DNA of 64,000 nt from Anaerofilum hominis (GTDB lineage Bacteria > Bacillota > Clostridia > Oscillospirales > Ruminococcaceae), in assembly GCF_014287275.1 (NCBI RefSeq), contig NZ_JACONZ010000002.1, forward strand, positions 186,001-250,000, in the 5' to 3' direction. The notes beneath the pieces were generated by a model. That model worked only from the letters and a program-made list of their open reading frames with translations. It was not told the origin of the DNA and did not search any database. This document shows, piece by piece, positions 45,629 to 54,660 of this stretch (positions within the stretch are counted from its first letter, which is position 1; each line of letters begins with the position of its first letter). Position numbers and translations under genes: made by a program.

Positions 45629-46507
45629 ATGCGGGAACAGGTGGAAGCGGTGCAGCGGATGCAGGATTATATCGAGGAGCACCTGGGGGAAGAGATCACC
45701 CCCGCCGATCTGGCGCGGGCGGCGCTCTTCTCCCCCTGGCACGCCTGCCGGCTGTTTACCGCCTGGCTGGGCCTGACCCCGGCGGATTACATCCGCCGCC
45801 TGCGGCTGTCCCGCTCGGCGCTGCGGCTGCGGGACGAGGCCTGCAAGGTCGCGGACGTGGCGTTTGAGATGGGGTTTGGCAGCGTGGACGGGTATCAGCG
45901 GGCGTTTTTCCGCGCGTTCGGCTGCAATCCGCGGGAGTATGCCGCCCGGCCGGTCCCGCTGAGACTTTTCACCCCTTACGGCGTAAAATACCGAGAAATG
46001 GAGAGAAAAACCGTCATGGAACCTGTCAAAAACGTCTTTGTCCGGCTCGTGGAAAAACCGGCGCGAAAAGTGATCCTCAAAAGGGGCGTGCGCGCGGACG
46101 ATTATTTTGCCTACTGCGAAGAGGTGGGCTGCGATGTGTGGGGGATTTTGCGGAGCATCCGGGGCCTGGAGGGGGAGCCGGTCTGCCTGTGGCTGCCCTC
46201 CGCCTATATCGCGCCCGGCACCTCGCGATATGTGCAGGGGGTCGAGGTCGCAGAGGTGGATGAGACCCAGCCCCCCGAGGGCTTTGACGTCATCCGGCTG
46301 CCGGCCGCAGAATACCTGCTGTTCCAGGGCGAGCCCTTTGCGGAGGAGGACTACTGTCAGGCCATCGAGGAGCTGGAGGCGGCGATAAAGAAGTACGACC
46401 CGTCCGGGATGGGCTATGTCTGGGACGAGACCAACCCCCGCATCCAGCTGGAACCCATCGGCACACGCGGCTATATCGAGCTTATGCCGGTGTGCAGAAA
46501 ACCGTAA
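45629..46507 (+). CDS. AraC-family regulator with GyrI-like effector domain
   Basis: The 292-residue protein has two AraC helix-turn-helices (residues 8-105: ITPADLARAALFSPWHACRL and KVADVAFEMGFGSVDGYQR) followed by a GyrI-like/SOUL-fold domain (about residues 130-290, ending GTRGYIELMPVCR). Relatives such as Rob/BmrR-type regulators bind hydrophobic drugs in this domain. GGGGAGGTGA precedes ATG 45629. No adjacent target gene is evident. Confidence 0.92.
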   Translation: MREQVEAVQRMQDYIEEHLGEEITPADLARAALFSPWHACRLFTAWLGLTPADYIRRLRLSRSALRLRDEACKVADVAFEMGFGSVDGYQRAFFRAFGCNPREYAARPVPLRLFTPYGVKYREMERKTVMEPVKNVFVRLVEKPARKVILKRGVRADDYFAYCEEVGCDVWGILRSIRGLEGEPVCLWLPSAYIAPGTSRYVQGVEVAEVDETQPPEGFDVIRLPAAEYLLFQGEPFAEEDYCQAIEELEAAIKKYDPSGMGYVWDETNPRIQLEPIGTRGYIELMPVCRKP

Positions 46508-47016
46508 CGCCCCGGGGCTGGGCAGAACGCAGGGAACCAAAAGCGCCCCCGGGCGCAGAAGCGGCGGGCGGCCGCAGCGGAGCCCCTCTCTGCCGCCCGG
46601 GGCCAGGCGGCCGATTTTCACGGCTTTTACAGCGCGGGGCCGCCGGGGGCACCCGGCCGTGCGGGGGATGCCGTCCCGCGGTTTAAAGATCGGTTTTTTT
46701 ACTTTTTTAGCTGCTTCTTTTGTTTCTGTGCAAAAAAGTGCCCGGCCGTCCAGCGGCCGGGCGCTTTTTGCTGTTTTATCCTCGGGGCAGGCCGCGGCGG
46801 CGACCACCGCGGGGCGGGCCTGGGCGGGCCCGTTTTGCGGGAGAGGGAGCTGCTTTTCCGGCGGGCGGCGGGCGCGCGGTCAAAGGCCGCAGTTTCAGCG
46901 CTTTTCCGGGCAGGGCGCCCATGACCGCCGGCCGTCAGCGCCGGGAAAAGCCGTCAGGAGGACCACCTTTGCGGGGGAGAGAAAAAGAAAAACTTTTCCC
47001 CTACGAGCCGCGCGCT
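46508..47016. other. GC-rich gap with one terminator
   Basis: Apart from the hairpin at 46732-46770, no gene, promoter or repeat was recognised. A pyrimidine-rich run lies at about 46690-46730. Confidence 0.6.
46732..46770. terminator. Strong terminator hairpin
   Basis: AAAAAG-GCCCGGCCG pairs with CGGCCGGGC-CTTTTTG. Confidence 0.85.
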
Positions 47017-47697
47017 TTACCGGGCGGGCAGTTCAAACCCCTCCAGCGCGCGGTTCAAAAAGTCGTTGAAAGGCTGCATCCGCTGAAAGGCCTCCGCCAC
47101 CCAGGGCAGAAAGCCCGGCTCCAGCAGGCGGCTGTCCGGCACCGGCAGTTCCAGATACCAGCTTTTGCAGCGCAGCCATTCCGCCTGCGGATGGGCCGGG
47201 TCATAGCCCTGCGGCACCCTTTTCAGGGCGCTGCCGCCCACTGTGAAGGTCCCGGCAAAAACGGGGTCGGCGAGGATCGCCGCCCATTCCTCCCCGTTTG
47301 CCGCGATGGCGTCCCGCACCCGTGTGGTGGCGTCCCGGAACATGTCCGCAAACAGCCCGCCGCCGAGGAACGAGCGGCCGCCCGGGCGGACCATCAGATA
47401 ATATCCCACCGGCACCGGCAGTTTGCCGCGCGGCCCCAGATGGGCGCGGAAAGCGGGAAGATAGGGGGATTTGTCGCGGCTGAAACGGGTGTCCCGCATC
47501 AGTTTGAAAGTCAGCTCCCGCGCCGGCAGGACGGGCAGCGAGGGATCGGACCTGCGCAGCTCGCACAGCAGGTCCTCCACCAGCTTTTCAAAGGCCGTGC
47601 GGGCCTGGTCATACTCCTGCCGGTGGGTGTGGAACCAGTCGCGGTCATTGTTTTGTTCCAGCGCCGCCAGATAGTGCAGCATCTGCTCCATACTCAT
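47017..47697 (-). CDS. DUF2461 family protein (copy 2)
   Basis: The 226-residue protein has the DUF2461/TIGR02453 signature DRDWFHTHRQEYDQAR, FKLMRDTRFSRDKSPY, and YYLMVRPGGRSFLGGG, the last being closer to the family consensus than copy 1 at 18816. Its ATG overlaps the stop codon of the sigma factor gene (ATGA), so the two are translationally coupled. The family's function is unknown. Confidence 0.93.
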   Translation of the reverse strand: MSMEQMLHYLAALEQNNDRDWFHTHRQEYDQARTAFEKLVEDLLCELRRSDPSLPVLPARELTFKLMRDTRFSRDKSPYLPAFRAHLGPRGKLPVPVGYYLMVRPGGRSFLGGGLFADMFRDATTRVRDAIAANGEEWAAILADPVFAGTFTVGGSALKRVPQGYDPAHPQAEWLRCKSWYLELPVPDSRLLEPGFLPWVAEAFQRMQPFNDFLNRALEGFELPAR

Positions 47698-48551
47698 GCG
47701 CCCGTCCCCCCGTCCTGCACCGCCGCCGCAAAGCTCTCAGAGCGCATCAGCGCCCGCACGCGGCCGGCGGCCTGGGCCGGGGTGCGGTAGGCGGGCAGGC
47801 CGGCAAAGACCTGCGAGAGCTGGTCCAGCTGCTCCATGGCGCGGGCGTGCCGCAAGACCTCGTCATAGCTGCAGGACGGCAGCCCCGCAAAGGCGGGGGC
47901 GGCCGGGTCGATGCGGTGGGTGGCGACGGCGTAGTCCACCCGGCGCGCGCAGGCGCAGACGCCGCCCCCAAGGCCGCAGTACTCGCCCAAAAAAGCGGCC
48001 ATTTTTTTGCGGGCGCGGGACAAGCGCTGGCGGTAGGCCTCGGGCGTCAGCTCCAGCGCCTGGGCCGCGACGCGGCTGTCCAGCCGGAACATGGTGCCCA
48101 AAATGTAGGCGCAGCGGCTCTCCGGGTCCAGACACTGCAGCATGACATTGGTGCAGGAGAGCTTCAGCTCCTGCTCCAGCAGCGACCGGTCCACGCCGCC
48201 GCTGAGGTCCGGCAGGTCCCGCTCACGGCCCGAAACGATGTCCTCACCGTAGGCTTCAAAGCTGAGCGGGCGGGCGGCGAACATGCCCTTGCGGCAGGTC
48301 TTCAGGTGATTGGCCGCGACGCGGAACACCCAGGTGGCAAAGCTGCTCTCGCCGCGGAAAGAGGCCAGGCGGGTCATCACTTTCACCAGGATCTCCTGCG
48401 CGGCGTCCTCCGCGTCCGGCACCGTGCCGAGCATCCGCAGCGAAAGGTTGAACACCATGTCCTGCACGCCCACCAGCAGGTCCTCCAGGGCCTGCCGGTC
48501 GCCGCCCAGGGCGGCTTCGATCAATTGTTTTTCCCGGTCGGGATCTTTCAT
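47694..48551 (-). CDS. ECF-type RNA polymerase sigma factor with Cys-containing C-terminal extension
   Basis: The 285-residue protein has region 2 (about residues 25-90: DMVFNLSLRMLGTVPDAEDA and SFATWVFRVAANHL) and a region 4 HTH (ALELTPEAYRQRLSRARKKM). Beyond it, about 95 residues follow, opening with EYCGLGGGVCACARRVDYAV. Ordinary ECF factors end near residue 190; the extra domain may be a ligand or metal sensor replacing an anti-sigma factor. AGGAGGT precedes ATG 48551, and the gene is coupled to a DUF2461 gene. Confidence 0.9.
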   Translation of the reverse strand: MKDPDREKQLIEAALGGDRQALEDLLVGVQDMVFNLSLRMLGTVPDAEDAAQEILVKVMTRLASFRGESSFATWVFRVAANHLKTCRKGMFAARPLSFEAYGEDIVSGRERDLPDLSGGVDRSLLEQELKLSCTNVMLQCLDPESRCAYILGTMFRLDSRVAAQALELTPEAYRQRLSRARKKMAAFLGEYCGLGGGVCACARRVDYAVATHRIDPAAPAFAGLPSCSYDEVLRHARAMEQLDQLSQVFAGLPAYRTPAQAAGRVRALMRSESFAAAVQDGGTGA

Positions 48552-49067
48552 TTTTCAGCACCTCCTGTTTGATTAGACTGCTGCTTGTCCCGTTTGTGAC
48601 AGGCAGGGCACAGATCTTTGCGCCGCGCCGGGGCAAGCGGGGGACATCCTCTCTCCCGCCTTAAGATTTTCTTTGTCATCTTTTTGCAATCTATTTATAA
48701 GTCTAACAAAAATTGTTCACGATTCCCCTCTATAATAGCAACTGTCGGAGGGAAAGAAAATCCCCTTTGCCGGACAAGTTACAGGCCGCCGGGACGCCGC
48801 GGTGATGAAATTGCCGGGATCGGCGCAAAACGCCGGCCGCCGGCGAAAAATGCGAGAAGCCAAAAATTCCTGCTGTCCCCCGCCGCTCGGGACGCCGCCG
48901 TCGGGGCGCAGCAGACAAACCATCCTCCGCTTTGCGCGGTTTTTATAGATGTTCTCCTTTTTTTCTTTCTTTTCTCCTCATTGTCCTTGCCTGCCAAACG
49001 ACTAGTTACAAAATAATTACAAATGTTAACAATTTCGTAACAACTTCTTGTAACCGTTTTGATACAA
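48552..49067. other. A+T-enriched gap with GTTAC/GTAAC-rich segment
   Basis: From about 49001 to 49055, repeated GTTAC/GTAAC and TTACAA words are packed together (ACTAGTTACAAAATAATT, then GTTAAC, GTAACAA, TTGTAAC). They precede a possible promoter and small RNA. No coding sequence was supported. Confidence 0.5.
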
Positions 49068-49075
49068 TATAGTCG

Positions 49076-49154
49076 TAGCAAGTGACAATAACTTTTCTCC
49101 TTTTCCTCTTTTTTCTTTATGGGCCGCCGGTTCCACCGGCGGCCCCTCTTTTTG
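49076..49154 (+). ncRNA. Candidate small RNA with pyrimidine-rich 5' part
   Basis: A possible promoter (TTCTTG, 17 bases, TATAGT at 49068-49073) would start an RNA of about 75 bases that contains a C/U-rich single-stranded run (TTTTCTCCTTTTCCTCTTTT) complementary to purine-rich ribosome binding sites, and ends in a stem GGGCCGCCGG/CCGGCGGCCC followed by CTCTTTTTG. Neither end is proven. Confidence 0.4.
49120..49154 (+). terminator. Intrinsic terminator (of the candidate small RNA)
   Basis: GGGCCGCCGG-TTCCA-CCGGCGGCCC then CTCTTTTTG; no gene ends nearby on the plus strand. Confidence 0.85.
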
Positions 49155-49225
49155 TGCCGCACGGGCAGTGGACGAGGCGGCGGTGTTGTGGTATGATGGC
49201 CGTTGAGAAAGGCAGGTTGTTTAAA

Positions 49226-49429
49226 ATGACGCAGGAAAAGATCGCGCGCATCAACGCGCTGGCGAAAAAAAGCCGCGAGGGCGGCCTCACCGCGGAGGAG
49301 CGGGCCGAGCAGGAGGCGCTGCGGCAGGAGTACGTGCAGGCCATGAAAGCGAGCCTGAAAGCGCAGCTGGACAACGCCGAGACGATCGACGAGTTCGGTG
49401 TGCACCGTCCGCTGAAAAAGAAGCCGTGA
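49226..49429 (+). CDS. DUF896 (UPF0291/YnzC-like) protein
   Basis: The 67-residue protein MTQEKIARINALAKKS, then GGLTAEERAEQEALRQEYV, matches DUF896, a small helical-hairpin family of Firmicutes (YnzC) without firm function. ATG 49226 is chosen because the family starts there; AAAGGCAGG upstream is at long spacing. An earlier in-frame ATG (49193) overlaps a possible -10 TATGAT. A strong hairpin follows the stop. Confidence 0.88.
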   Translation: MTQEKIARINALAKKSREGGLTAEERAEQEALRQEYVQAMKASLKAQLDNAETIDEFGVHRPLKKKP

Positions 49430-49444
49430 GCCTCGCGGCCATTT

Positions 49445-49485
49445 AAAAGAGCGCCGCCGGCATCTCAGTGCCGGCGGCGCTCTTT
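49445..49485 (+). terminator. Terminator of the DUF896 gene
   Basis: AAAGAGCGCCGCCGGCA pairs with TGCCGGCGGCGCTCTTT. Confidence 0.9.
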
Positions 49486-49650
49486 GCACAAAAAAGGGGG
49501 ATGGGGGCAAAAATGCTCCCCGGGGCGGCCTGCACAGGCCGGGGGCCGCGCTGCGGGCCCCGCCGCCGCTTGAGAGAGACGCGGCAAAAGCGCTTTTCCC
49601 GGCCCCGGGCAGATCGGGGCGGCGGTCCGGGGCAGGGCGGGTCCGCCGCG

Positions 49651-49688
49651 AAAAACAGGGGCCGGCATTAGCCGGCCCCTGTTTTTAT
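49651..49688. terminator. Terminator of the ABC exporter operon (bidirectional)
   Basis: AAAAACAGGGGCCGGC-ATTA-GCCGGCCCCTGTTTTT. Confidence 0.92.
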
Positions 49689-49716
49689 TGTGAAAGCCAC
49701 TGCCCGGCAAACGCGT

Positions 49717-51588
49717 TCAGGCGGTCTCCTCGGGCTCAAACTGGCTCTGGTAGAGCTCCGCATAAAAGCCGCCCTTTGCCATCAGCGCGTCGTGGCTGCC
49801 GACCTCCACGATATCGCCGTCCCGCATGACCAGGATGACGTCGCTGTCCCGGATGGTGGACAGGCGGTGGGCGATGACAAAGCTGGTGCGGCCTTTCATC
49901 AGCCGGTCCATGGCGTGCTGGATATGCAGCTCGGTGCGGGTGTCCACGCTGCTGGTCGCCTCGTCCAGGATCAGGATCTTCGGATCGCTGAGCACGGCCC
50001 GGGCAATGGTCAGCAGCTGCTTCTGGCCCTGGCTGATGTTGCTGGCTTCCTCGTTGAGAACGGTGTGATAGCCGTCGGGCAGGGTGTGGACAAAGTGCTC
50101 CACCCCCGCCATGCGGGCGGCGGCGTAGACCTCTTCGTCGGTGGCATCCAGCCGCCCGTAGCGGATGTTTTCAAGAATGGTGCCGTTGTACAGCCAGGTG
50201 TCCTGCAGCACCATGCCGAACAGGCCGCGCAGGCCGTTGCGGGTGAACTGGCGCACGTCGTAGCCATCCACCAGGATGGCCCCTTCGTTGACGTCGTAAA
50301 AGCGCATCAGCAGCTTGACCATGGTGGTCTTGCCGGCGCCGGTGGGGCCGACGATGGCCACTTTCTGGCCCGGCTGCACGATGTGGGAGAAGTCGTGGAT
50401 GATGATCTTTTCCGGGGAGTAGCCGAACTTGACGTGGGCGAACATCACCTGGCCCTGGACCTCATCGGCGGACACGGGCTGTTCGGGGTCGGGGAGCTCC
50501 TCTTTTTCGTCCAGAAATTCAAAGACCCGCTCGGCCGCGGCCGCGGTCTGCTGCAGCACGTTGCTGATGTTGGCCAGCTGGTTGATGGGCTGGTTGAAGC
50601 TGCGCACATACTGGATAAAGGCCTGGATATCGCCCACGCTGATGCTGCCCTTTGCGGTCAGCCAGCCGCCCAGCACACAGATGGCCACATAGCCGATGTT
50701 GCCCACAAAGCCCATCAGCGGCTGCATCAGGCCGGAGAGGAACTGGCTCTTCCAGGCGGAATTGTACAGCTTGTCGTTGATCTCGTTAAAGGTCTCGATG
50801 CTTCTGTCCTCGCCGTTGAAAGCGCGCACCACCACGTGGCCGCCGTACATCTCTTCAATGTGGCCGTTGGCCTCGCCCAGATACCGCTGCTGCCGCACAA
50901 AGAAAGGCTGGCTGCGCTTGACGATCTGGGTGATGAAAAGCAGCGAGAGCGGCAGCGTGAGCACGGCCACCAGCGTCATCAGCGGGCTGATGGAGAGCAT
51001 CATCGCCAGCACGCCCAGCACGGTGGTGACGCTGGTGACGATCTGGGTCAGGCTCTGGTTCAGGCTCTGGCTCAGGGTGTCCACGTCGTTGGTCACGCGG
51101 CTGAGCACGTCGCCGGTGGAGGTGCCGTCAAAATAGCTCAGCGGCAGGCGGTTGATCTTGAGGCTGATATCCCGGCGCAGCCGGTAGGAGACCTTTTGGG
51201 TCACGCCGGTCATCAGCCAGCCCTGCAGATAGGACAGCGCGCAGGACAGCACGTACAGGCCCGCCAGGATCAGGATGATCCAGCCGATATAGCCAAAATC
51301 GATCCCACCGGCGCCGGTGAGCATGGCGATGACGCCCTCGAACAGCTTGTTGGTGGCCTTGGCCATCACCTTGGGTCCTGCGATGGCGAACACACAGGAG
51401 AGCATGGCCGCGGCCGCCACCACGAGAATGGTCACATGATACTCGCCGAGATAGCGGATCAGCTTGCGGAAAGTGCCTTTAAAATCTTTTGCCTTTTCGC
51501 CCGGCATCATGCCGCGGGGGCCGCCGGGCCCGTGGCCGCCGAAGGGCCCGCGGCGCTGGGCGCGGGCGCCCTTGTTCTGTTCGCTCAT
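49717..51588 (-). CDS. ABC multidrug exporter subunit, catalytic-Glu half
   Basis: The 623-residue half-transporter has six helices (residues 45-330) and an ATPase domain with Walker A GPTGAGKTT, Walker B ILILDEATSSVD (catalytic Glu present) and an altered signature NISQGQKQLL in place of LSGGQ. It begins with a Gly/Arg/Pro-rich segment. It overlaps the upstream partner gene by four bases (ATGA). With that partner it should form a heterodimeric LmrCD/BmrCD-like exporter of drugs or lipids. Confidence 0.95.
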   Translation of the reverse strand: MSEQNKGARAQRRGPFGGHGPGGPRGMMPGEKAKDFKGTFRKLIRYLGEYHVTILVVAAAAMLSCVFAIAGPKVMAKATNKLFEGVIAMLTGAGGIDFGYIGWIILILAGLYVLSCALSYLQGWLMTGVTQKVSYRLRRDISLKINRLPLSYFDGTSTGDVLSRVTNDVDTLSQSLNQSLTQIVTSVTTVLGVLAMMLSISPLMTLVAVLTLPLSLLFITQIVKRSQPFFVRQQRYLGEANGHIEEMYGGHVVVRAFNGEDRSIETFNEINDKLYNSAWKSQFLSGLMQPLMGFVGNIGYVAICVLGGWLTAKGSISVGDIQAFIQYVRSFNQPINQLANISNVLQQTAAAAERVFEFLDEKEELPDPEQPVSADEVQGQVMFAHVKFGYSPEKIIIHDFSHIVQPGQKVAIVGPTGAGKTTMVKLLMRFYDVNEGAILVDGYDVRQFTRNGLRGLFGMVLQDTWLYNGTILENIRYGRLDATDEEVYAAARMAGVEHFVHTLPDGYHTVLNEEASNISQGQKQLLTIARAVLSDPKILILDEATSSVDTRTELHIQHAMDRLMKGRTSFVIAHRLSTIRDSDVILVMRDGDIVEVGSHDALMAKGGFYAELYQSQFEPEETA

Positions 51589-53807
51589 GCCAATTCCTCC
51601 TTTGACAGCTGGCTCAGCGCGATCTCGCGGTAAGTCTCGCAGGTCTCCAGCAGCTGTTTGTGGGTGCCCTTGCCCACCATGCGCCCCTCGTCCAGCACGA
51701 TGATCTGTTCGGCGTTCATGATGGTGGAGATGCGCTGGGCCACGATCAGCACGGCGCTGTCCGCGGTTTTTTCCCGCAGGGCGTGACGCAGGGCGGCGTC
51801 GGTCTTAAAGTCCAGCGCCGAGAACGAGTCGTCAAAAATGTAGACCGGGGCCTTTTTTACCAGTGCCCGCGCGATGGACAGGCGCTGCTTCTGCCCGCCG
51901 GACACGTTGGCGCCGCCCTGGCTGATGGGCTCGTCAAAGTGGTCGGGTTTCTGATCGATGAATTCCTTTGCCTGGGCGATCTCCGCTGCCTGATCGAGAT
52001 CCGCGTCGGAGGCGTTTTCGTCGCCGTAGCGCAGGTTGGAGGCAATGGTGCCCGAAAAGAGCAGCCCTTTCTGCGGCACATAGCCGATATTGTCCCGCAG
52101 CTCTTTCTGGGACAGCTCCCGGATATCCACCCCGTCCAGCGTGATGCTGCCGCCGGTGACATCGTAAAAGCGGGGGATCAGGTTGATCAGGGTGGATTTG
52201 CCGCTGCCGGTGGAGCCGATGAAAGCCGTGGTCTCGCCCGGCCGGGCGGTGAAATCAATGTGCTGCAGCACGTCCGCGTCGGCCCCCGCATAGCGGAAAG
52301 AGACGTCGTTGAAGCGGATCTCGCCCCGGGCGCGGCCGCCGGCCAGATGCTTTGCCTGTGCCGGGTCCTCGATGCTGGCCTCGGTGGTCAGCACCTCGTT
52401 GATGCGCTCGGCCGAGACCGAGGCGCGGGGGATCATGATGAACATCATGCTGATCATCAAAAAGCTGAACATGATCTGCATGGCATACTGCATAAACGCC
52501 ATCATGTCGCCCACCTGCATGTTGCTGGCGGCGATCTGGTGCCCGCCCACCCAGAGGATGAGCACCATCAGCAGGTTCATGGTCAGGTTCATCGCCGGCA
52601 TCATAAAGGCCATCAAGCGGTTGACGAACAGGTTGGTGCGGTTCAGGTCCCGGTTGGCGTCGTCAAAGCGCTTTTCCTCAAATTTCTGGGTGCCGAAAGC
52701 GCGGATCACCATCATACCGGACAGGTTTTCACGCGTGACCAGGTTGAGCTTGTCGACCAGCTTCTGCATGATCTTGAACTTGGGCATGCCGATGTTGTAG
52801 ATCACGGCGATGAAGAGCAGGATGAAGATCACGCCGACTGCCAGCACCCAGCTCATGTTGGGGCTTTTGGACAGCGCCATGAACACGCCGCCCACCCCCA
52901 TGATGGGCGCATAACAGACCATGCGCAGGCCCATGGTGATGAGCATCTGCATCTGGGTGATGTCGTTGGTGGTGCGGGTGATGAGGCTGGCGGTGGAAAA
53001 GCGGTCAAACTCCTGATTGGTGAAGCGGGAGACCTTTGAGAACACGTCTCCGCGCAGGGTGCGGGCCGCGCCCGCGCCGATGCGGGCGGCCAGCAGGCCC
53101 ACCAGGATGCTGGACGCCGCGCCGATCAGCGAGACCAGAAGCATCCTGCCGCCGGTTTTCATCACATAGCGGGACTGGAGGGCCGCCGTGTCGGCGCCCA
53201 GCTCGGCCAGAAAGCTCCGGGCAAAAAGCGCGCCGGTGGAAGAGGTGGTCTGTTCCGGCGCGGCGGCCGCGGCGGCCACCGCCCTGTCCACCGCCTGCTG
53301 CTGTGCGGCCAGCATCGGCAGCATGGGGTACAGCTGGGTCAGGTCAAAGGAGGCGCTGTCCCCGGCCTGCTGCGCCGTCTCGCCGGCGGCGCCCGCCAGG
53401 TCCTGCATCAGCAGCACCATGGCGTAGCCGGCGCGGCCAAAGGCGGCGTTCAGCGCGGCGCTGTCCTGCGCGTTCAGCGGGCCGGCGGTATAGACGGTGC
53501 CCGACAGGGCGGGGTAATCCTTTTTCAGGCTCTCCCACTCCGGGGTCCCCTCCTCCACCGGCGCGTAGACGCGCTCGGCCAGGGCGCGGTCCTCCCCGGT
53601 CAAAAAGGTCTCCATCAGCGCCAGGCCGTCGGCGCTGATCGCCTCCGGGTAGCTGTGCTCCACACCGCCCTGCTGGATGCCGACATTGACGATGTCGGAC
53701 ATGTAGTTGGGCAGGTTCAGGTCGGCGTTGGCCTGCACAAAGAGCAGTGCCACGCACAGCAGGATGGGCAGGATATAGGGCTTGAGATATCTTGCCAGTT
53801 TTGTCAT
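51585..53807 (-). CDS. ABC multidrug exporter subunit, degenerate-site half
   Basis: The 740-residue half-transporter has the canonical signature NVSGGQKQR and Walker A GSTGSGKST, but its Walker B reads VYIFDDSFSALD, with Asp in place of the catalytic Glu. Between helices 1 and 2 it carries a large outside segment (about residues 45-215), rich in Ala, Gln and Glu, that standard exporters lack. The start was set at 53807 because AGAGGA is six bases away; 53813 is too close. It is preceded by marR. Confidence 0.94.
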   Translation of the reverse strand: MTKLARYLKPYILPILLCVALLFVQANADLNLPNYMSDIVNVGIQQGGVEHSYPEAISADGLALMETFLTGEDRALAERVYAPVEEGTPEWESLKKDYPALSGTVYTAGPLNAQDSAALNAAFGRAGYAMVLLMQDLAGAAGETAQQAGDSASFDLTQLYPMLPMLAAQQQAVDRAVAAAAAAPEQTTSSTGALFARSFLAELGADTAALQSRYVMKTGGRMLLVSLIGAASSILVGLLAARIGAGAARTLRGDVFSKVSRFTNQEFDRFSTASLITRTTNDITQMQMLITMGLRMVCYAPIMGVGGVFMALSKSPNMSWVLAVGVIFILLFIAVIYNIGMPKFKIMQKLVDKLNLVTRENLSGMMVIRAFGTQKFEEKRFDDANRDLNRTNLFVNRLMAFMMPAMNLTMNLLMVLILWVGGHQIAASNMQVGDMMAFMQYAMQIMFSFLMISMMFIMIPRASVSAERINEVLTTEASIEDPAQAKHLAGGRARGEIRFNDVSFRYAGADADVLQHIDFTARPGETTAFIGSTGSGKSTLINLIPRFYDVTGGSITLDGVDIRELSQKELRDNIGYVPQKGLLFSGTIASNLRYGDENASDADLDQAAEIAQAKEFIDQKPDHFDEPISQGGANVSGGQKQRLSIARALVKKAPVYIFDDSFSALDFKTDAALRHALREKTADSAVLIVAQRISTIMNAEQIIVLDEGRMVGKGTHKQLLETCETYREIALSQLSKEELA

Positions 53808-53888
53808 CTGCATTCCTCTCCCTTCTTGGATCTTGAAATGGACGCCGCGGCCCGCCCGCGGGCGCGGCAGGCGCCGTGTGCGGCGCGT

Positions 53889-54443
53889 TTACGGCTCCGG
53901 CGGGGCATCTTCCCCCTCCGTCCCGCCGCGCGCCAGGGCGGCCGCAAACTCGGCCTGCTCCGCCGCGAGGGCGTCTTTTAAGTTTTGCAGCGTCTGGACA
54001 AAAACGCGGATCTGCTCGTCGCCCAGCCGGGCCACCACCCTGCGTCCCAGATGATCGTACAGCCGCATGGCGCGCGCCATCAGCGTCTGTCCCCGGGGGG
54101 TGAGCGAGACGTAGACGGCGCGCCGGTCCCTGCGGCCGCGCCGCCGCTCGATGTAGCCCAGCCGTTCCAGATCGTCGGCTTTCTGGCTGACGGTGGGGGG
54201 CGCGTTGCGCATCAGCTTTGCCAACGCGGTGATCTTGATGCCGCCCTCGCCGTCGGACAGGCCGGGCGGCGCGGCGCCGAACGGGCACTGGTCGTTTTCA
54301 AACAAATAGATATGGCGCAGCATCAAAAATTGCCCATGGCTGAGCTGGGGCAGGGGCGAATAGTTGAAAAACAGGTCTTTGATCTCCGCCGCAGTCGCAA
54401 ACAGCTCCCGCGTGCGCTGATCGATCTCCTCCGACGTGGACAC
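53889..54443 (-). CDS. MarR family transcriptional regulator
   Basis: The 184-residue protein has a winged helix (about residues 65-130) with ITALAKLMRNAPPTVSQKAD and RRGRRDRRAVYVSLTPRG, the MarR wing. It starts at GTG 54443, nine bases after AGGAGGT. Genes downstream encode the drug exporter, and a palindrome fitting a MarR operator lies near the promoter, so it probably represses its own operon until a ligand binds. Confidence 0.93.
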   Translation of the reverse strand: MSTSEEIDQRTRELFATAAEIKDLFFNYSPLPQLSHGQFLMLRHIYLFENDQCPFGAAPPGLSDGEGGIKITALAKLMRNAPPTVSQKADDLERLGYIERRRGRRDRRAVYVSLTPRGQTLMARAMRLYDHLGRRVVARLGDEQIRVFVQTLQNLKDALAAEQAEFAAALARGGTEGEDAPPEP

Positions 54444-54547
54444 GCCCGGACCACCTCCTGTGGATGATAGTACCGCCGGCCCGGGCATACCTGGCGCTCC
54501 GGCCGCCGTGCGCCCTGAAAGGGGCAAAAAGATTCGCAGGACAAATA

Positions 54548-54562
54548 TTTAGGTATGCTAAA
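54548..54562. promoter_or_regulatory. Probable MarR operator
   Basis: TTTAG-GTATG-CTAAA inverted repeat, about 15 bases downstream of the predicted start of the marR transcript. Confidence 0.65.
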
Positions 54563-54582
54563 CAAATTGCGAAAGAGGTTCT

Positions 54583-54611
54583 ATCATATGCTTTTCTTTC
54601 CAAAAAATCAA
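54583..54611 (-). promoter_or_regulatory. Promoter of the marR-ABC operon
   Basis: Minus strand TTGATT, 17-base spacer, TATGAT. Confidence 0.7.
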
Positions 54612-54634
54612 TGAAAATTTTGTTAAAAATGTAA

Positions 54635-54660
54635 AAAGCCCGGCAGCCGCCGGGCAAAAA
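54635..54660 (-). terminator. Minus-strand terminator between tadA and marR
   Basis: GCCCGGC-GGCT-GCCGGGC followed on the minus strand by TTTTTACATTTTT. It is 370 bases after tadA. Confidence 0.85.
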
